Assembly: GCF_041146395.1 (NCBI RefSeq)
Contig: NC_090999.1
Location: 72,855,001-72,919,000 of the forward strand
DNA from: Eulemur rufifrons
Taxonomy: Eukaryota > Chordata > Mammalia > Primates > Lemuridae
Length of the DNA stretch: 64,000 nucleotides
Reading direction: 5' to 3'
The notes under the pieces were generated by a model. The model searched no databases, was not told the origin of the DNA, and was given only the letters and a program-made list of their open reading frames with translations. Positions within the stretch are counted from its first letter, which is position 1. Each line of letters opens with the position of its first letter. Below, in pieces: positions 12,960 through 25,329 of this stretch. Made by a program: the position numbers and the translations under genes.

Positions 12960-13384
12960 GATCACCATAATATAGCTAATAACTGTTATGAAAAACAGAG
13001 CAATGAAGGGGAATACAGAGCACAGGTGGGAAAGGAGCTGTGATTTCACATGAAAGGCTACAGAAAGTCCCATGGAGAGGTTGCATTTGAGAAAAGGCCT
13101 ACGGTTGGTAAAGAAATAAATCATGCAAATGCTTTAAGAAGAACATTCTGGCATGTGAGGAGAGCAAATAAAAAGGTCTGAGTTTGGAACATGCTTGCGT
13201 GTTCTTGGAACTTCAATGAATAGCAAGAAGTCAATTTTGGCTGGAAGCACTTGGGGGAGGGAGATAGTGGTGAGGTGATTAGCTATAAGAGCTTTAGGGA
13301 TACGGGACAGGATGTGAAGGAACTTGTAGGCTTTTAGAAAGACTGTGTTTTACTCATTTACTTATGAGAAGACACTAAATGGTT
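12960..13384 (-). mobile_element. L2 LINE, minus strand, segment 1 (3' part)
   Basis: Reverse complement of L2 ORF2 / 3' UTR: 'agaacattctggcatgtgag', 'aataaaaaggtctgagtttg' and 'gaaggaacttgtaggctttt' correspond in order to known L2 consensus wording. The element continues on the far side of the repeat at 13385-13990, so one L2 copy was split by that insertion. Confidence 0.75.
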
Positions 13385-13995
13385 AGTATTTTAGTATTCT
13401 ATTGCTACATAACAAATGACAGTAGACTTAATAGTTCGAAACATCCATCTGTTCATTCACAGGTCTGTAAATCAGAAGTTCAAGCATGGTATAACTGGGT
13501 CTCTGCTCAGGTTATCACCAGATAGATATTATGGCTTTGGTCAGGCTCTAGGGAATAATTTACCCATAAGCTCATTCAGGTTCTTGGTAGACTTCAGTTT
13601 CTGTGGTTATAGGACTGAGGTCTCATATTCTTGTTCCTTGTCAGTTGAGCCCTGCTCTCAGCTCGTACAGGCTATCTGCATTCCTTGCCATGTGTTCTCC
13701 CTCATTTTCTAATGAAAAATTGGAAATGGACAATATCCCTCACATCAAATACTTCTCATTCTTCAAATTTCTTTTAATTAGAAGAACCCAGGCCCTTTTA
13801 AGCACTGACCTAATTAATTTAGGTCCACCCATGATAATCATTTAATTTTGACTGACTTGGAATCTTAATAACATCTGCAAAATCCCTTTAAAAATCACCT
13901 AGATTATTGTTTGATTGAATAACTAGGAGAAGATCTATGTACAGTAAGAGCTGGAAATGTTGAGGGCCATCTTAAAATTCTGCCTCCCAAAGTTA
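13385..13995. mobile_element. LTR-like repeat nested in L2, family unassigned
   Basis: Opens with 'gtattctattgctacataac', a phrase common at the end of old ERVL/MaLR-type LTRs, and closes with 'gggccatcttaaaattctgc'. It lies exactly between two halves of an L2, which supports a discrete insertion. I cannot give the family with certainty. Reading frames of 98 and 80 codons inside it are incidental. Confidence 0.6.
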
Positions 13996-14490
13996 GAGTG
14001 ACATTATTTCATTTACGTTTTAACTCTGGCTGCCAAATTAAGACTACTCTGAAAGAGGGATAGTGAAGAAACAGAGAAGAAAGAAGAAGCTATTGCCATT
14101 GTCTAGGAGAAGGATGGTGATAATTTAGAACAAGGTGGAACAATGTATTTGGTCACAAATGTTAGGATCTTAATATATTTATGAAAATACAAAGGATAAA
14201 ATGATTTGTTTGGCCAGATTTCTAGTGTAAGAGAAAGGCAGTTATTCATGATGACACCAAGGTTTTGGGGCCTGAGCAACATATCAGTAACTGGTAATGG
14301 GTGGGGAAGAGGGCTGTGGAGGAGTAGGCTGGGGCTGGACATTCAAGAGCTCAGTTGTGAATATGATGATATGAGTTCATGACATCAATTAGACATCTAA
14401 GTGTCTGGAGTTGAGGGGAATGGTATACCCAAAATACAAATTTGAGAGTCTCTCAAGTAGAGAGTATTTGAGGCTAGAGAAGATGATCTC
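13996..14490 (-). mobile_element. L2 LINE, minus strand, segment 2
   Basis: Continues the same L2: 'tgatgacaccaaggttttgg', 'agctcagttgtgaatatga' and 'caattagacatctaagtgtc' are the reverse complement of the C-terminal half of the L2 reverse transcriptase region. Many substitutions; no open frame. Confidence 0.72.
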
Positions 14491-15245
14491 ATCCACTGTG
14501 GACTCTGTCCCTTCAGATACATTACATATCCTTCTGTCCTATGCTGTGTGCTCCAAAGTCTATGGACCATAGTTGGGGCTTTTAATTGAATTTGGCAGGA
14601 CAAAAGACATCTGAGGAGAAAAAGTTTAGGGTAATAATTCTCTTACCTTCTAGCCTACCTCACTGTGGCTCTGATTGTGGCTGTGTTTCTCTATGCCACT
14701 GTTCCTGTCATGTGACCATAGGTTAGTGGCGTGCTGAAAAATGATGAACAAGGGGATATAAGGAAAAAAAAAAAAAAGCCAACTTCATAGCCTTTTCTAC
14801 TTTCTCTGGTATAAATATTACCACCCTGGCCAAGTTGGGAAGGCAGAAAGAGTAGGACAATATTTTATCTTACTATTTCACACACACAGACGTAAATGAT
14901 CATCAGAACATAGAGAGCAGTAAATTGTCATAAAATAATTATGAAGTACTAATATTTGTTCATTTTTAATATAATTCCTTTGATTGAAAGTTTACATAAT
15001 TTAATTTTAATAATGCTGGGTTTAGGTACAAGCTTGCAAAATTTCTGGAATTCTAACCATCAGCCCTTGTCAGCCAGTATGAGCTGGCTTGAGCACATCA
15101 CTGACCATTTCCATAGCTCCAGCAATTTATGGAATCTATTAACACAACTAGTGCTAACACCTGCATGCTTCATCATCTGTTAGTAGTTCCCTTAACCCTG
15201 CCTCTAAATAGTCCCTTCTTTAAATCCTCTTCAATGAACACTGAG
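14491..15245. repeat. Second insertion inside L2, old repeat, family unassigned
   Basis: L2 wording stops near 14490 and resumes near 15250. The intervening text ('gtgctccaaagtctatgga', 'gaatttggcaggacaaaag', 'aaatagtcccttctttaaat') looks like a mammalian repeat whose name I cannot fix. It also carries an A run at 14764-14778 and a short CA run at 14881. Confidence 0.4.
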
Positions 15246-15249
15246 CACA

Positions 15250-17215
15250 CCTGCCAAAATCTTGACTAATCCAGAGGTGGCATACAGATGTTTTGGCAGC
15301 CAAAGGATTGAGCCCTGGGATGTTACAAAATTAAAGGCTTGGTAAAATGGGGAGGATCTAGTAGAATAGATTGAAAATAAGTGACCAGAAAGATGGAACA
15401 AGGACAGAAGTTGTATAGTATTCTGGCAACCAAGCAAAGAAAGAACAAGAGGATTACCAACTTTGTCAAGTGCTCTTGTGTCAAGAAAAATGAAAAGTAA
15501 GAATTAACCACTGGGTTTGTCATTGTAGAAGAAATGATGTACTTGATATGCACAATTTTGGTGCATGATACTGGCACTGTGAAGAAAATAAGTAGATTGG
15601 TAGCTAGATAGAAAAGTGGAATACAAGAGATTTCTAATTTTTAGTTTTAATTTTTAAGATGGGAGAAATAACATTGTATTTTTATGCTATTGAGAATGGT
15701 GATACAGAGAAGAGAATGGGAGAATATTTTCAGAGTATGTTGTTGAATAGATAAAAATAGATGAGCTCTATTTTTTTCATAAAAAATAGATGGAAAAAAC
15801 TGGAAAGTTGGACTTTTGCTAAAAGAATAGGCAGTTAGACAAAGCTATAGTGGAGAAAGTAGAGCTATGGATAGGTGGACACTAGTGAAATTTCTTTTTG
15901 ATTGCTTTTATTGTGTTCATGAAATAGAAAGCAAGGTCATCAAGTGAAAGACAGGATGAAGGGAGAGGTGTGGAAAGCTCAGCAAAGGTGAAAAGTCGTG
16001 AAGAAGTGACGGGGAAAGTGAAAATGTGATTGGATGAGGGAAATGCAGTATGAATGCTAGCCCACATTAGGAGTCACTGGAAGTTAATAATTATGAATTT
16101 AAAGTGAATCTGGTCAAGAAGGTTATTCTTGTTCTCTAGCCGTATTCACCTTCCTGTTCAGAAATAGGAGATTTAGTTAAATTTAACTAGTTAAGGCAAG
16201 TAAGTATGATGAAGCCGGAGTGGTGTTTGTGAGTTGAGAATATGTACATAGTGGTGGCTACAGTGATTGATTTGAGCTGGTTCTGTAGGGAAGTAAGGAT
16301 GTGAGATGGGTAAGGCACTGATAAAGATTGTAGGATCAATGCTTGGTAAGCATTGATGAGATCAGTGAACTAACAGTTGCAGTAATAGAATGAATGAGTT
16401 AGAAAGATAAAATATTGAGAGATTTCTGAAACTGAAATAATGCGCAAGTTGCAGTTATTTGTAATGGCAAAGCCTCAGTCATGCCCATGGAAATACAAAG
16501 GCAAAGTAGGGTGAAGAACAAGATAACTAGAAGACAGGAGGCTAAGGAAGTGAGAGAATGGAGTATGGAAAAGATTGGAATTGAATATTAAAATTTAAAA
16601 CAAAATTAACAGAGTCATTTCAGAGACACTGAGAGTGAAGAAAGAACTAAAATTTCTAAGCAATAAGGTAGAGCACCTGGAGGCAGGAAGGGGCTGAAAC
16701 ACAGAAAAGTAGTACAACATGTAAACTAGGGGGTGGGAAGGTGTTTACAAAAGTACATAAAATTATCTAGCTATAGCAATAAAGAACAAGGAGGAAACAT
16801 ACTCTATCTGAATGTCCAGTGGTAAAATGGATGTGGGAGAGGAAATATCGACTAATTGGAAGCACAGCAGGGAAACAGTGTCCTTAAAAGAGAGTCAGGA
16901 CCCAAGGAGAGCTAGAAAGAGAACGAAACAAACAGAGAATAGTTTGAAAAAGAAAATATATTTTGAAAGCATATAAGTTCTAGAGGGATCAGAGGAAGTG
17001 TCAAGAGTTGGTAAATAGGATTGGAAAAGAGAACTCTTAGAACTCATAGAGCCATGTGGAAGTTAGAGTTCACAGGAGAATGGGTGATTTGGGGTGTCTA
17101 GACCTCCTATAATGCCTCAAATGGAGATAATAAGCATGATAAGATTAGTTCTAATGTCCCTAGGCTGATGGAGGTGGTAAGGCTGAGCATGAAAAGTAGG
17201 GTGAGAGGGGTATGG
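15250..17215 (-). mobile_element. L2 LINE, minus strand, segment 3 (RT and upstream)
   Basis: Reverse complement of the L2 RT core and regions 5' of it. 'ttaccaactttgtcaagtg' and 'taagaattaaccactgggt' correspond to the antisense of the conserved RT stretch around the first catalytic aspartate. Frames are broken by many stops, so no protein is made. The part beyond about 16400 is assigned to L2 only by continuity. Confidence 0.65.
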
Positions 17216-17219
17216 TTGT

Positions 17220-17690
17220 GGTAGACTATATTTGATCATATTTATTCAATTCTCCTTCTTGCAAGTGGATCATACATCTGTGACTTTGATGTTAGGCTTG
17301 GCCATGTGACTTATATCGCTCCACCCACATGCACACAAAAAAGCACACTCCTTACAGGAAGATTTGACATTCCCAACTTGCTTAGCTCAGGAATGATCAT
17401 GTGATTTTCTTTGGCAAATGAAATGTGAGCTTCTTACATAATCACTTCTCAACACAATCTTTGAATCACTCTTGGCTTACTGGGTCCCTTTTGCTTTTGC
17501 TACAATACTGCAATTTCCCTAGTAGTCTGCTCAGTCAGCTTGTTCCCTAAAACAAGATGATATTGAGCCGAGTGACAGCCACCGTGATGGGCCCGTAGTA
17601 TTAGTAAGATATTAATCATTGTTGTTAAGTCTCTGAGGTTTTGGAATTGTGTTATTGCAGTATCATTGTTCTGAGTGAATCAGTGATCTC
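17220..17690 (+). mobile_element. LTR-like repeat, family unassigned
   Basis: The phrases 'ttggccatgtgacttat', 'ttggcaaatgaaatgtgag' and 'tgttaagtctctgaggtttt', then 'gttattgcagtatcattg', match the order of a common mammalian LTR-like repeat. A related copy in the opposite orientation lies at 52260-52640. Ends are approximate. Confidence 0.6.
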
Positions 17691-17699
17691 ACTGTTTCC

Positions 17700-19320
17700 C
17701 CAAAGAGTGTTCTGATCAATATATGGAGTTTGGAAAAAGGTTTGTCTTAAGGCAATCTGTGGGGTTTCCATTCGAAACATACACATGGTATGATCTACCT
17801 ATCCTCATCAGTACTTTTTAAAAAAATTTCGTTTTAACTTTTAACAGTTCAAGAAACTAACTTTTAATATGTGCAGCAGACACACATGTGTTCTTGTAAC
17901 CCTGTTTCCACACAGACATCAAGTGAGCTCTTTTAAAGTGCATTTCTATATACTTCTAGTATTGTGACAATCGTCCCAACTACAACTTTCTGTCAAGTAT
18001 TTTAACCAAAAAGCAGGTTATTTTATACAAATTAACTATACTATTAGAGCCATTGTAAGAGTAGGTTAAGCATTACTAGTTATCAAAAGTTTAAAAAAAA
18101 TTCTATTCATAATTATTACAAGTCACTTGGAATGCTACTGGTTTCAAGCAACAGAATACTTAAGAAACAAAAACTTCCTTGGGCTCTCATCACTGCAAGT
18201 TTAGAAACAGAGCTTGCATCAGGTGTGTTCTCCGTTCTCAATTCTTTCTAAGGCACTCGCAAATATTAGACCACATATTTTTATTACGAATATGTTTATG
18301 GCTCTAATTTAACATGCCTTTAAATAACTTATTGTCCAATTTGCAAATATATGTCTATTCCCACAAACATGACAGTAAAACTAGTCAATCTTACAGTGTG
18401 TTCAGGTAAATTTTCTTGTCCTTCTCTCTTACATTTTTTTATAAACTGTACTATTTTAAAATTATCAGTGCTTTGTTAGAGTTAAAAATGAGAAAAAATC
18501 ATAAACATATTTACAACTAACTTCTTAGTAAAGTGATTATCATTAACATGCTTTTAGGTCCATTCTAAGGACTTCTCTGTAATTAATTCTGTTCACTGGT
18601 TTGATATCTATGGTTGGAAGAAGACTTTGAATGGTATCTATAACTCTTTTGGCCCATTACACTGTTCTTTGGATCTTAATATGGCTTTTATGTTGGTGTT
18701 AACCTCAGGAGGAATAAAGAAATTATATAAATTTTTAGAAAATGTAATTCGTGAAGAGAGTAATTTTTACAGTTGGAGGATGTTTTCAATATTCTACTCA
18801 GGAGGACCATTAGATATTATTTGGTGACATCCAAGTTAATCCATATTTTATGCCCTTTGGACAGAAAGAGTAGTGTGTTGCCCTTGGAAACCCTGTTTAC
18901 TGACTTGGCATTAGTGAAATCCACTTGGCCTGAATTATGGAGTCCAGCCCTGAAGATATGAAATCATTCAGGTTTCTAAAAAGGAATAAGAATAACATTG
19001 TACATTTCACACATCATCTCTCAAAATATTTTCAAGTTTTACAACCTATTTTAAATCATTTGTCAACACATTTAACTTTAGATTCAGGGCACTTTTTTGC
19101 TGTCATTATTTTTGCTGCTGCTGTTGCTGTATTGCTTTAATTATTGTGATTAGTATTATTGTGCAATTGACATTTTTCTTATTCTTTGTATTCAGTCAAG
19201 TTAAGGTAAGCTAGAGTATGAGTTATTGACAGGTACTCTTCTTATTATTACATTGATATTTTCTCATTTTGCATACAGATTGAATGGTCTTCTGTACCAA
19301 TTTTCATTCTCCAAATTTAA
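17700..19320. other. AT-rich region, nothing identified
   Basis: No recognised element. Small open frames at 18627-19140 (62-67 codons) have no domain or convincing splice signals. Confidence 0.55.
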
Positions 19321-19323
19321 GTA

Positions 19324-19651
19324 TAGTCATGAGCTGCATAATGCAACAGACTGCATTTACTATGGTGGTCCTATAAGATGATAATACTATATTTTACTGT
19401 ACCTTTTCTATGTTTAGATATATTTAGATACATAAATACTTTCCATTGTGTTACAATTGCCTACAGTATTTGGTAGAGTAACATGCTGGGTAGGTTTATA
19501 GGAGTAATAGACTATAGCATATAGCCTAGGTGTGTAGTAGGCTGTATCACCTAGGTTTCTGTAAGTAACTCTATGATGTTTGCACAATGTTGAAATCTCC
19601 TAACAATGTATATCTCAGGATGTATCCCCATTGTTAAGCAACACATGACTG
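19324..19651 (+). mobile_element. MER2 (Tigger-derived MITE)
   Basis: Near-terminal inverted ends 'agtcatgagctgcataatg' and 'aagcaacacatgactg' bound a body reading 'ggtggtcctataagatgata', 'tgttacaattgcctacagta' and 'tagcctaggtgtgtagtagg', which is the MER2 consensus. The dinucleotide TA flanks both ends (19322-19323 and 19652-19653), as expected for mariner/Tigger insertion. Non-autonomous; a complete copy. Confidence 0.9.
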
Positions 19652-19654
19652 TAT

Positions 19655-21370
19655 TTGTAATATCATGAATTTGGAAAAAATCAGTCCCTTACTAAGATAT
19701 AAACAGTCATGTGGTACATGATTAATAGCATATTAATGCCATGTATATTGCTGCAAGGAGTTAAATTGACTCCTCTAACACCTGAGCTATTCCATTTATT
19801 AATTGACTTTCTCCTCTGACTTCTATACATTGGTAATTCTCTTGACCATCTGGTTTACCAAAGAAGTGAATTGTGAGCATGAGTACCTAGTTTTATGTAC
19901 CAGAATCTGCCTTATTATCAGTCATCAAGACAGCTGCCTCCTGGTAGGCAAAACAACTGAGCAAGGTTAATAACTCAACTATGGCGATGCAGCTAGATTT
20001 CTTTTTGTGTATCAGTCCAACTGTGAAGTCAAGTGAGGTCATCAATTTATGCTCATTCAATATTGTGTTATTGCACAGGATCAGGGGCTCTGAACCACTA
20101 GAGGATGTCCACTTAAGGCACTGAGGAATTGACCAATAGAAGAAATGAGTGACAGAAAATTCCCAAGCATTTATGATCCTAATCGCCATTAATCTCTGAA
20201 TTATATTTTTTAATTTTCATTTTAATTGTAGTGAAAACATCATTAGATCTTTATTCAGCTGTATCCAGTTCTGAGAAGAACTAAGAAATTAGAAACAGAG
20301 ATATGAAGGCAATAATATATAGAGAGAAAATAAAAGCTCTAAGGAAAGGAACATGATTTATTTTTCATAAAAATAGAAATAGAATTGAGTTCAGCCTGGC
20401 AAAAAAAAGGTAAATTTTTACTAATTTTCCAAATGCCAGAGAACAGATTTGTATGTAAAAAGATAATTTTATAATAGATACTGGGTATATATTGTTTTAA
20501 ATGAAATATAATAGTTAGGAGATAAATATATTTTTCTAGAATTTTATAATCTAAACCATAAACACATGTTTATTTCTTTGTTGGAACTCTTGGAATAAAA
20601 TGAATCAGACATAATATACTTAATAAATCTCTTTCATTACATAAAAATTCTTTGACAAAATTAAACTCAACATTTCAATTTTGACTATTCTACCAGAAGT
20701 TCAACACTAATTTTAGATAAACATGTAGTTCAATAATATTTACTGAACTCATCAGTTAACCTAGTCAGTTAACAGTCACATTCTGTAGTCCTTGAGACTC
20801 TCTCTTTAAAGGACTGTGTAATGATTTTCAGTCCCTTGCCAATACTCTTCTACATCAGTCTTGTATTGACTTACCTCTTTAGTGAATCGACATACTATTT
20901 GATTGGAATGATGAATAAATTCAATTAAAAGGATCAACCATTTTGCATAATGGGCACTAAGAGACAACATAGCCATATGGTTTGTTAGAAATATTCACCA
21001 TAGAATATAGTTAAAAAGAACATCATATACTGCTAAATTAACTTAAGCCTGCTTCAGACTGGAAAGAATGTAAACTTTTTCAGTCACAATATGACTTTTT
21101 AAAAACAATTTTTTAAATTATATTGAAATTTGATTTTTTAGTTTTATAGCTTAGTTTTCTCAAATGTCATAAAATACAGTCAAATATTTATAATTAAGGT
21201 TTATCAGCATACATGTTGATAAATACTTTTTATATTTATATTCTTATTTCATGAAGAAACAGTCTATTTTATAATTAATTATCTCAACAATCTAGTTAAA
21301 GAAAAAAGTTTCCATATAAACATGATAAAAAGAGAAAATTGGAAAATTGTACAAAGACACTTTGTGTGCT
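19655..21370. other. AT-rich region, nothing identified
   Basis: No repeat family or gene recognised. A 98-codon minus-strand frame at 19893-20189 has no identifiable domain. Confidence 0.55.
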
Positions 21371-21371
21371 T

Positions 21372-21374
<3 letters not shown>

Positions 21375-21407
<33 letters not shown>
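21375..21407. repeat. (TG)n microsatellite
   Basis: Uninterrupted TG run; a T-rich run follows at 21478-21494. Confidence 0.95.
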
Positions 21408-21411
<4 letters not shown>

Positions 21412-21899
21412 CATACAGGAAAAGTTCAATTAATTATATAATTATATAGTGGGTGGTTGAGGTTTTTCCCTTTCTTTCTTTTTTTTTTTTTTTTGGTTGT
21501 TATTTTGCCAAAAAATTATTTTAGGCATTTCTATGTTTTTGAATTCTTATACAGTCAGTAGAATGGACTGGAAAATTGTACAAAAATATTTATTACTATT
21601 ATTTTTATGAGAAAAAATATTTTTAAAAATTTATTAATGGTACTAAATTATGATGAGGGAAATAATTTAAAATAATATTCTATGTACTGTATTCTTTTTC
21701 AAAGAAGTTCTAAAACATTCAAATTAGATATTTTCTTTATTATAAGAATATCTCTATATTGGAATTGAGTTTCAGAATTCAATTCAACAATATTAGGTAA
21801 GAGCCCCAGAAAGCCTGCCTTCCCTCAAAATCTATAGCTGTGGGACCTCAGGATTTACTCATTCTTCTTTCTTCTAAATGCAACAGGAAGCCCAGGATC

Positions 21900-23830
21900 G
21901 TAGATCATATTTTATTCCCTTGACTGTAATCCCCATGTGATGCTATATAAACCTCTTGCTGCCCACATCTGCTGCTTCTTTCCATTTCCCGAAGTTCCAT
22001 TGTGTTATGTTAAACTCAAGGTCAATAATAAATAGTTCCTTAATCTGTAAACTCTTCTTTGAATGCTATTATTTTCTTTACCTTCTTGCTCTAGTTCCAG
22101 TCTCATGTCATAAGCTTTCTACTATCCACTACCCCTTCTTGTTGTGGCCATCTATAACCCACTTAATGTCTTCTCCTCCATTCTTGAATATTTTCTTTAC
22201 CTGGATAACTATACCTCTCTCCAATAATACCCCTGTTACCATTCTTGGTGATTTTAATATCCATGTAAATTATCTTTCACCTTAAACTTTCAGTTACATG
22301 AACTAACTTTCTCCAATGATCTTGCTCTCCACATACTACCTCGTCACTCTACTATCGTATTGATATTTTCCAAATCAAATTCTCTATTACTATATTAACA
22401 GCAACTCTTTAAATGGAAGTTTAAACCCATTGGCACAAAAACCTTTTGTCTCCTTTCATCATAATCACCAGGGGAAAAAATGCCTTTTATCTACCTCTCA
22501 TCCCCCTCCCCATGAACTTTATTACCTTTTCAGCCAACTTTATTCAATTGTCAATCATTTTAAGCTTTCCCCTTCATACAGCCTTAGCTCTCCTGCTTCT
22601 CTATCCTTTTACAGTATCTGTTTATGTCATGCAGTCTAGTTTAATCTAATGACTTATCCCATTTAGGTTTTAGTGAGCTGACTTTCTCCCCAAAGAATGT
22701 ACAATCATGTCACTAGTCTCAATTTAAATTAATAACTAATCACCAAAAGTGAATGTTGATGCATAGTCCATTGTCTTTTCTGTGAAATATGAAAGAGGAT
22801 TTCATATTTTCTTTTCATCCCTAAAAGCTGCAATCTCCTTTCCCATTCTCAGTGTGAGCCAATACTATTTCATTTTACTTTACAAAGAAAATTGGTATGT
22901 TAGAGAATTTCCACTTCCACTAGCTCTTCCTACTGTAATCTACTTAACAATATCCACTGGGGCCCATGTACTAAGATTTGTGTCCTGTTACTGAGGATAT
23001 AATTACTCCCTATGCTCCTGATTCTTTATCACATACTCAAGGACATCATCGATATTTCCCTCTTTATTACATCATCCCCATCAGCAACAAACATATCCTT
23101 ATTTCTCACAACAATCAAATGGAAAAAAAATCATTTTGAACCCATTTACCCTCCAGCTATAGCTGTTTATCTCTTTCACTTTACAGGAATACTCCTCAAG
23201 AAACTATATTTATACTCATTGTCTCCAGTTTCCCTCCTCCATGCTCTGCTGAAGCCCTTTCAGTAAAGTAGGTCTTCATGATGTCTTGCCTCGGCTATTA
23301 TAATAGCATTTTATATAGTTGCTTGTTCATAGGACTTTTCTCCCCAAACCCATTAATCCATTATCAACATAGATTTCTTCTCCTCCTCATCTCCCATTAC
23401 TTTGTTTAACACATCACTCCCTCTGGAAACATCAGAATTTTGCCATTTTCTACATGTGCCATGACTACTCACAGCTTCCAATCTATGATCAAGTTAATGA
23501 GTAGAATTAAAAAATATTTTCCTTTTTTCCTGACTTTTGATATCCCACCAAACCTTCAAGATACTCAGTAAATATCACTTTGTGAAGAATTTCCCATTTT
23601 CTCACAGAAAATTAATAAATTCACTCCCAAAATATTTGTAGCAACTATATTTGCATAATAACTAATTTGAATATATGCATTTCCTTTAATATACAGTAAG
23701 TTTCTTGAGGACAGAGCCATTGCATTATTAATTTTGAGGTTTTGACTACCTAGAGTCTTAGACTAAGATCTAGCTCATTTTTGTGTTTAGCATATGTTTT
23801 GGATGGAATTTAGGATTGAGTGAATGAGAT
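21900..23830 (+). mobile_element. L2 LINE, plus strand, with endonuclease motif
   Basis: A frame at 21956-22285 ends in a peptide containing 'VTILGDFNIHV', the GDFN-x-H signature of the apurinic-like endonuclease domain of non-LTR retrotransposons. Downstream, 'tatactcattgtctccag' and 'ggctattataatagcatt' follow L2 reverse-transcriptase wording. 'agtttcttgaggacagag' and 'gattgagtgaatgaga' match the L2 3' UTR end. Known role: EN nicks target DNA and RT copies the RNA there. Here the RT is broken by stops and indels, so the copy is dead. The middle section (22640-23000) is assigned by continuity only. Confidence 0.75.
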
Positions 23831-23834
23831 GGCA

Positions 23835-24995
23835 GATTTTCTAGTAGCATCCTTGTTTTCTATAGCTTTTTAGGGAGAATCTATATATACGAAATATGAT
23901 TATTGACTCTACTTATAGACACACATATTAGATAAAAATCCCAATCAAACAAATGAGCTGAATATGTCATGTTAAACGTGGTGACATATTCATTATTAGT
24001 TCTCCAAATTGTTAGTTTAAGGGAAATGAGCCTGTCTTTTTGTGACTGTATCAATGACATGGACTCATCCTCAGGCAGGATTTGAATCAGTTTTTGTTTG
24101 TTAATGATGCATGTAGGATTTTTGTCAACTTTAGGATTAAAAACTTCTCAATTTAAAAGATTATTTCTTCTTAGTTGCCTTAAAATACATACACACATAT
24201 GCATACATAATTACACACATATATGAGAAATATACTGCTACATAAATATGGAAATTGTAACATAAATGTGGCTTATTAGAAATTCAAATTTTTATACAAA
24301 ATTAATGATATGAGCATATTCTCATAGCTCCCTTCATTAGTGCACACACTTTCAGCAGCTAAAATACCCTTCTTAAATTAATTGAAGACTTTCTTATTTT
24401 CTACAGTACTCAGTTTTCTCTGATACAGTAGCCAAAAGAAAACTTTTGACAAAAATCCAGACTCATGGTCTATAATATTACAGAGTAATTTTTCCATCTT
24501 AATAGTGGCAGATGAAAGTAACTCAGTGACCACCGTTTCTCAAGTATAAATATAAATCTCCATGCTTCTCAATTGGAGATAGAGCTGTTAGTGCCACAAG
24601 TAGAGAAGAGATCTGAATAATATTTCTGAATGTATCTGTTTGTAACTACAGCTTTTTGGATTTATTGATTATTAAGCTCTTACCATGTCACTAAATCTAG
24701 GGATAGTGTCATTTCTACTTTTACTCCCAACTTCCTAAAAAAAAAAAAGTGATACCCAACAGTATCCAGAGCTTTCTGCACTCTTATATGTAATATGTCA
24801 TTTTCTGACTCTATCCATAGCAAGGACAAGCTCACTCTTATGGTTTCACTCCAGATAGCCTCCTTGTAGCCCTTTCCTTATACAATTGACATGACTGATA
24901 TGCTTTTGCCCTCTCTAGCTCTGTATTTAAAATCTGACTTCAATACTTTCGTTTCCACACATATACTTTTGATCTGCCATAGAACCTGAGAGCTC
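23835..24995. other. AT-rich region, nothing identified
   Basis: No gene or repeat family recognised. Confidence 0.55.
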
Positions 24996-24997
24996 TA

Positions 24998-25170
24998 ACT
25001 CAGAACTTCTCCAACTTTAACATGTATAGGATTCAACTATGGATATAATTAAGATGCAATATTTGAAACATTATGTCTGCTGTGGGCCCTAATGTTCTTC
25101 ATTTCTAACAAGCCATTAAAGCATACCAATGCTGTTGGTTTGAAGACCACACTTTGGGTAGCAGGTTTCT
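24998..25170. mobile_element. Probable hAT-derived MITE
   Basis: The text 'aacttctccaactttaac', 'catttctaacaagccatta' and 'gaagaccacactttgggtag' parallels a common MER-class hAT MITE whose two ends are inverted copies. Decayed; family not fixed. Confidence 0.5.
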
Positions 25171-25288
25171 AGCAGATTTTTGAGTTTCTTTTTAAAGAAA
25201 TTCCTCACATCATTTCTTGTATCTTTATTTCATGCATCCTACTAGATTTCAAGCTTATCTGAGGAGAGTGAGATGTCCATTCATCTTG

Positions 25289-25290
<2 letters not shown>

Positions 25291-25322
<32 letters not shown>
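25291..25322. repeat. (TG)n microsatellite with CGCG end
   Basis: A run of TG units followed by 'cgcgag'. Alternating purine-pyrimidine DNA of this kind can adopt Z-form. Confidence 0.95.
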
Positions 25323-25326
<4 letters not shown>

Positions 25327-25329
25327 AGA

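Noticed and set aside
13416..13845. 98- and 80-codon frames
   Set aside because: They lie in an LTR-like repeat nested in L2, with no domain.
17220..17690. Possible processed pseudogene because of exon-like mixed composition
   Set aside because: No frame, no A tail, and the phrases recur in opposite orientation at 52260-52640, so it is an interspersed repeat.
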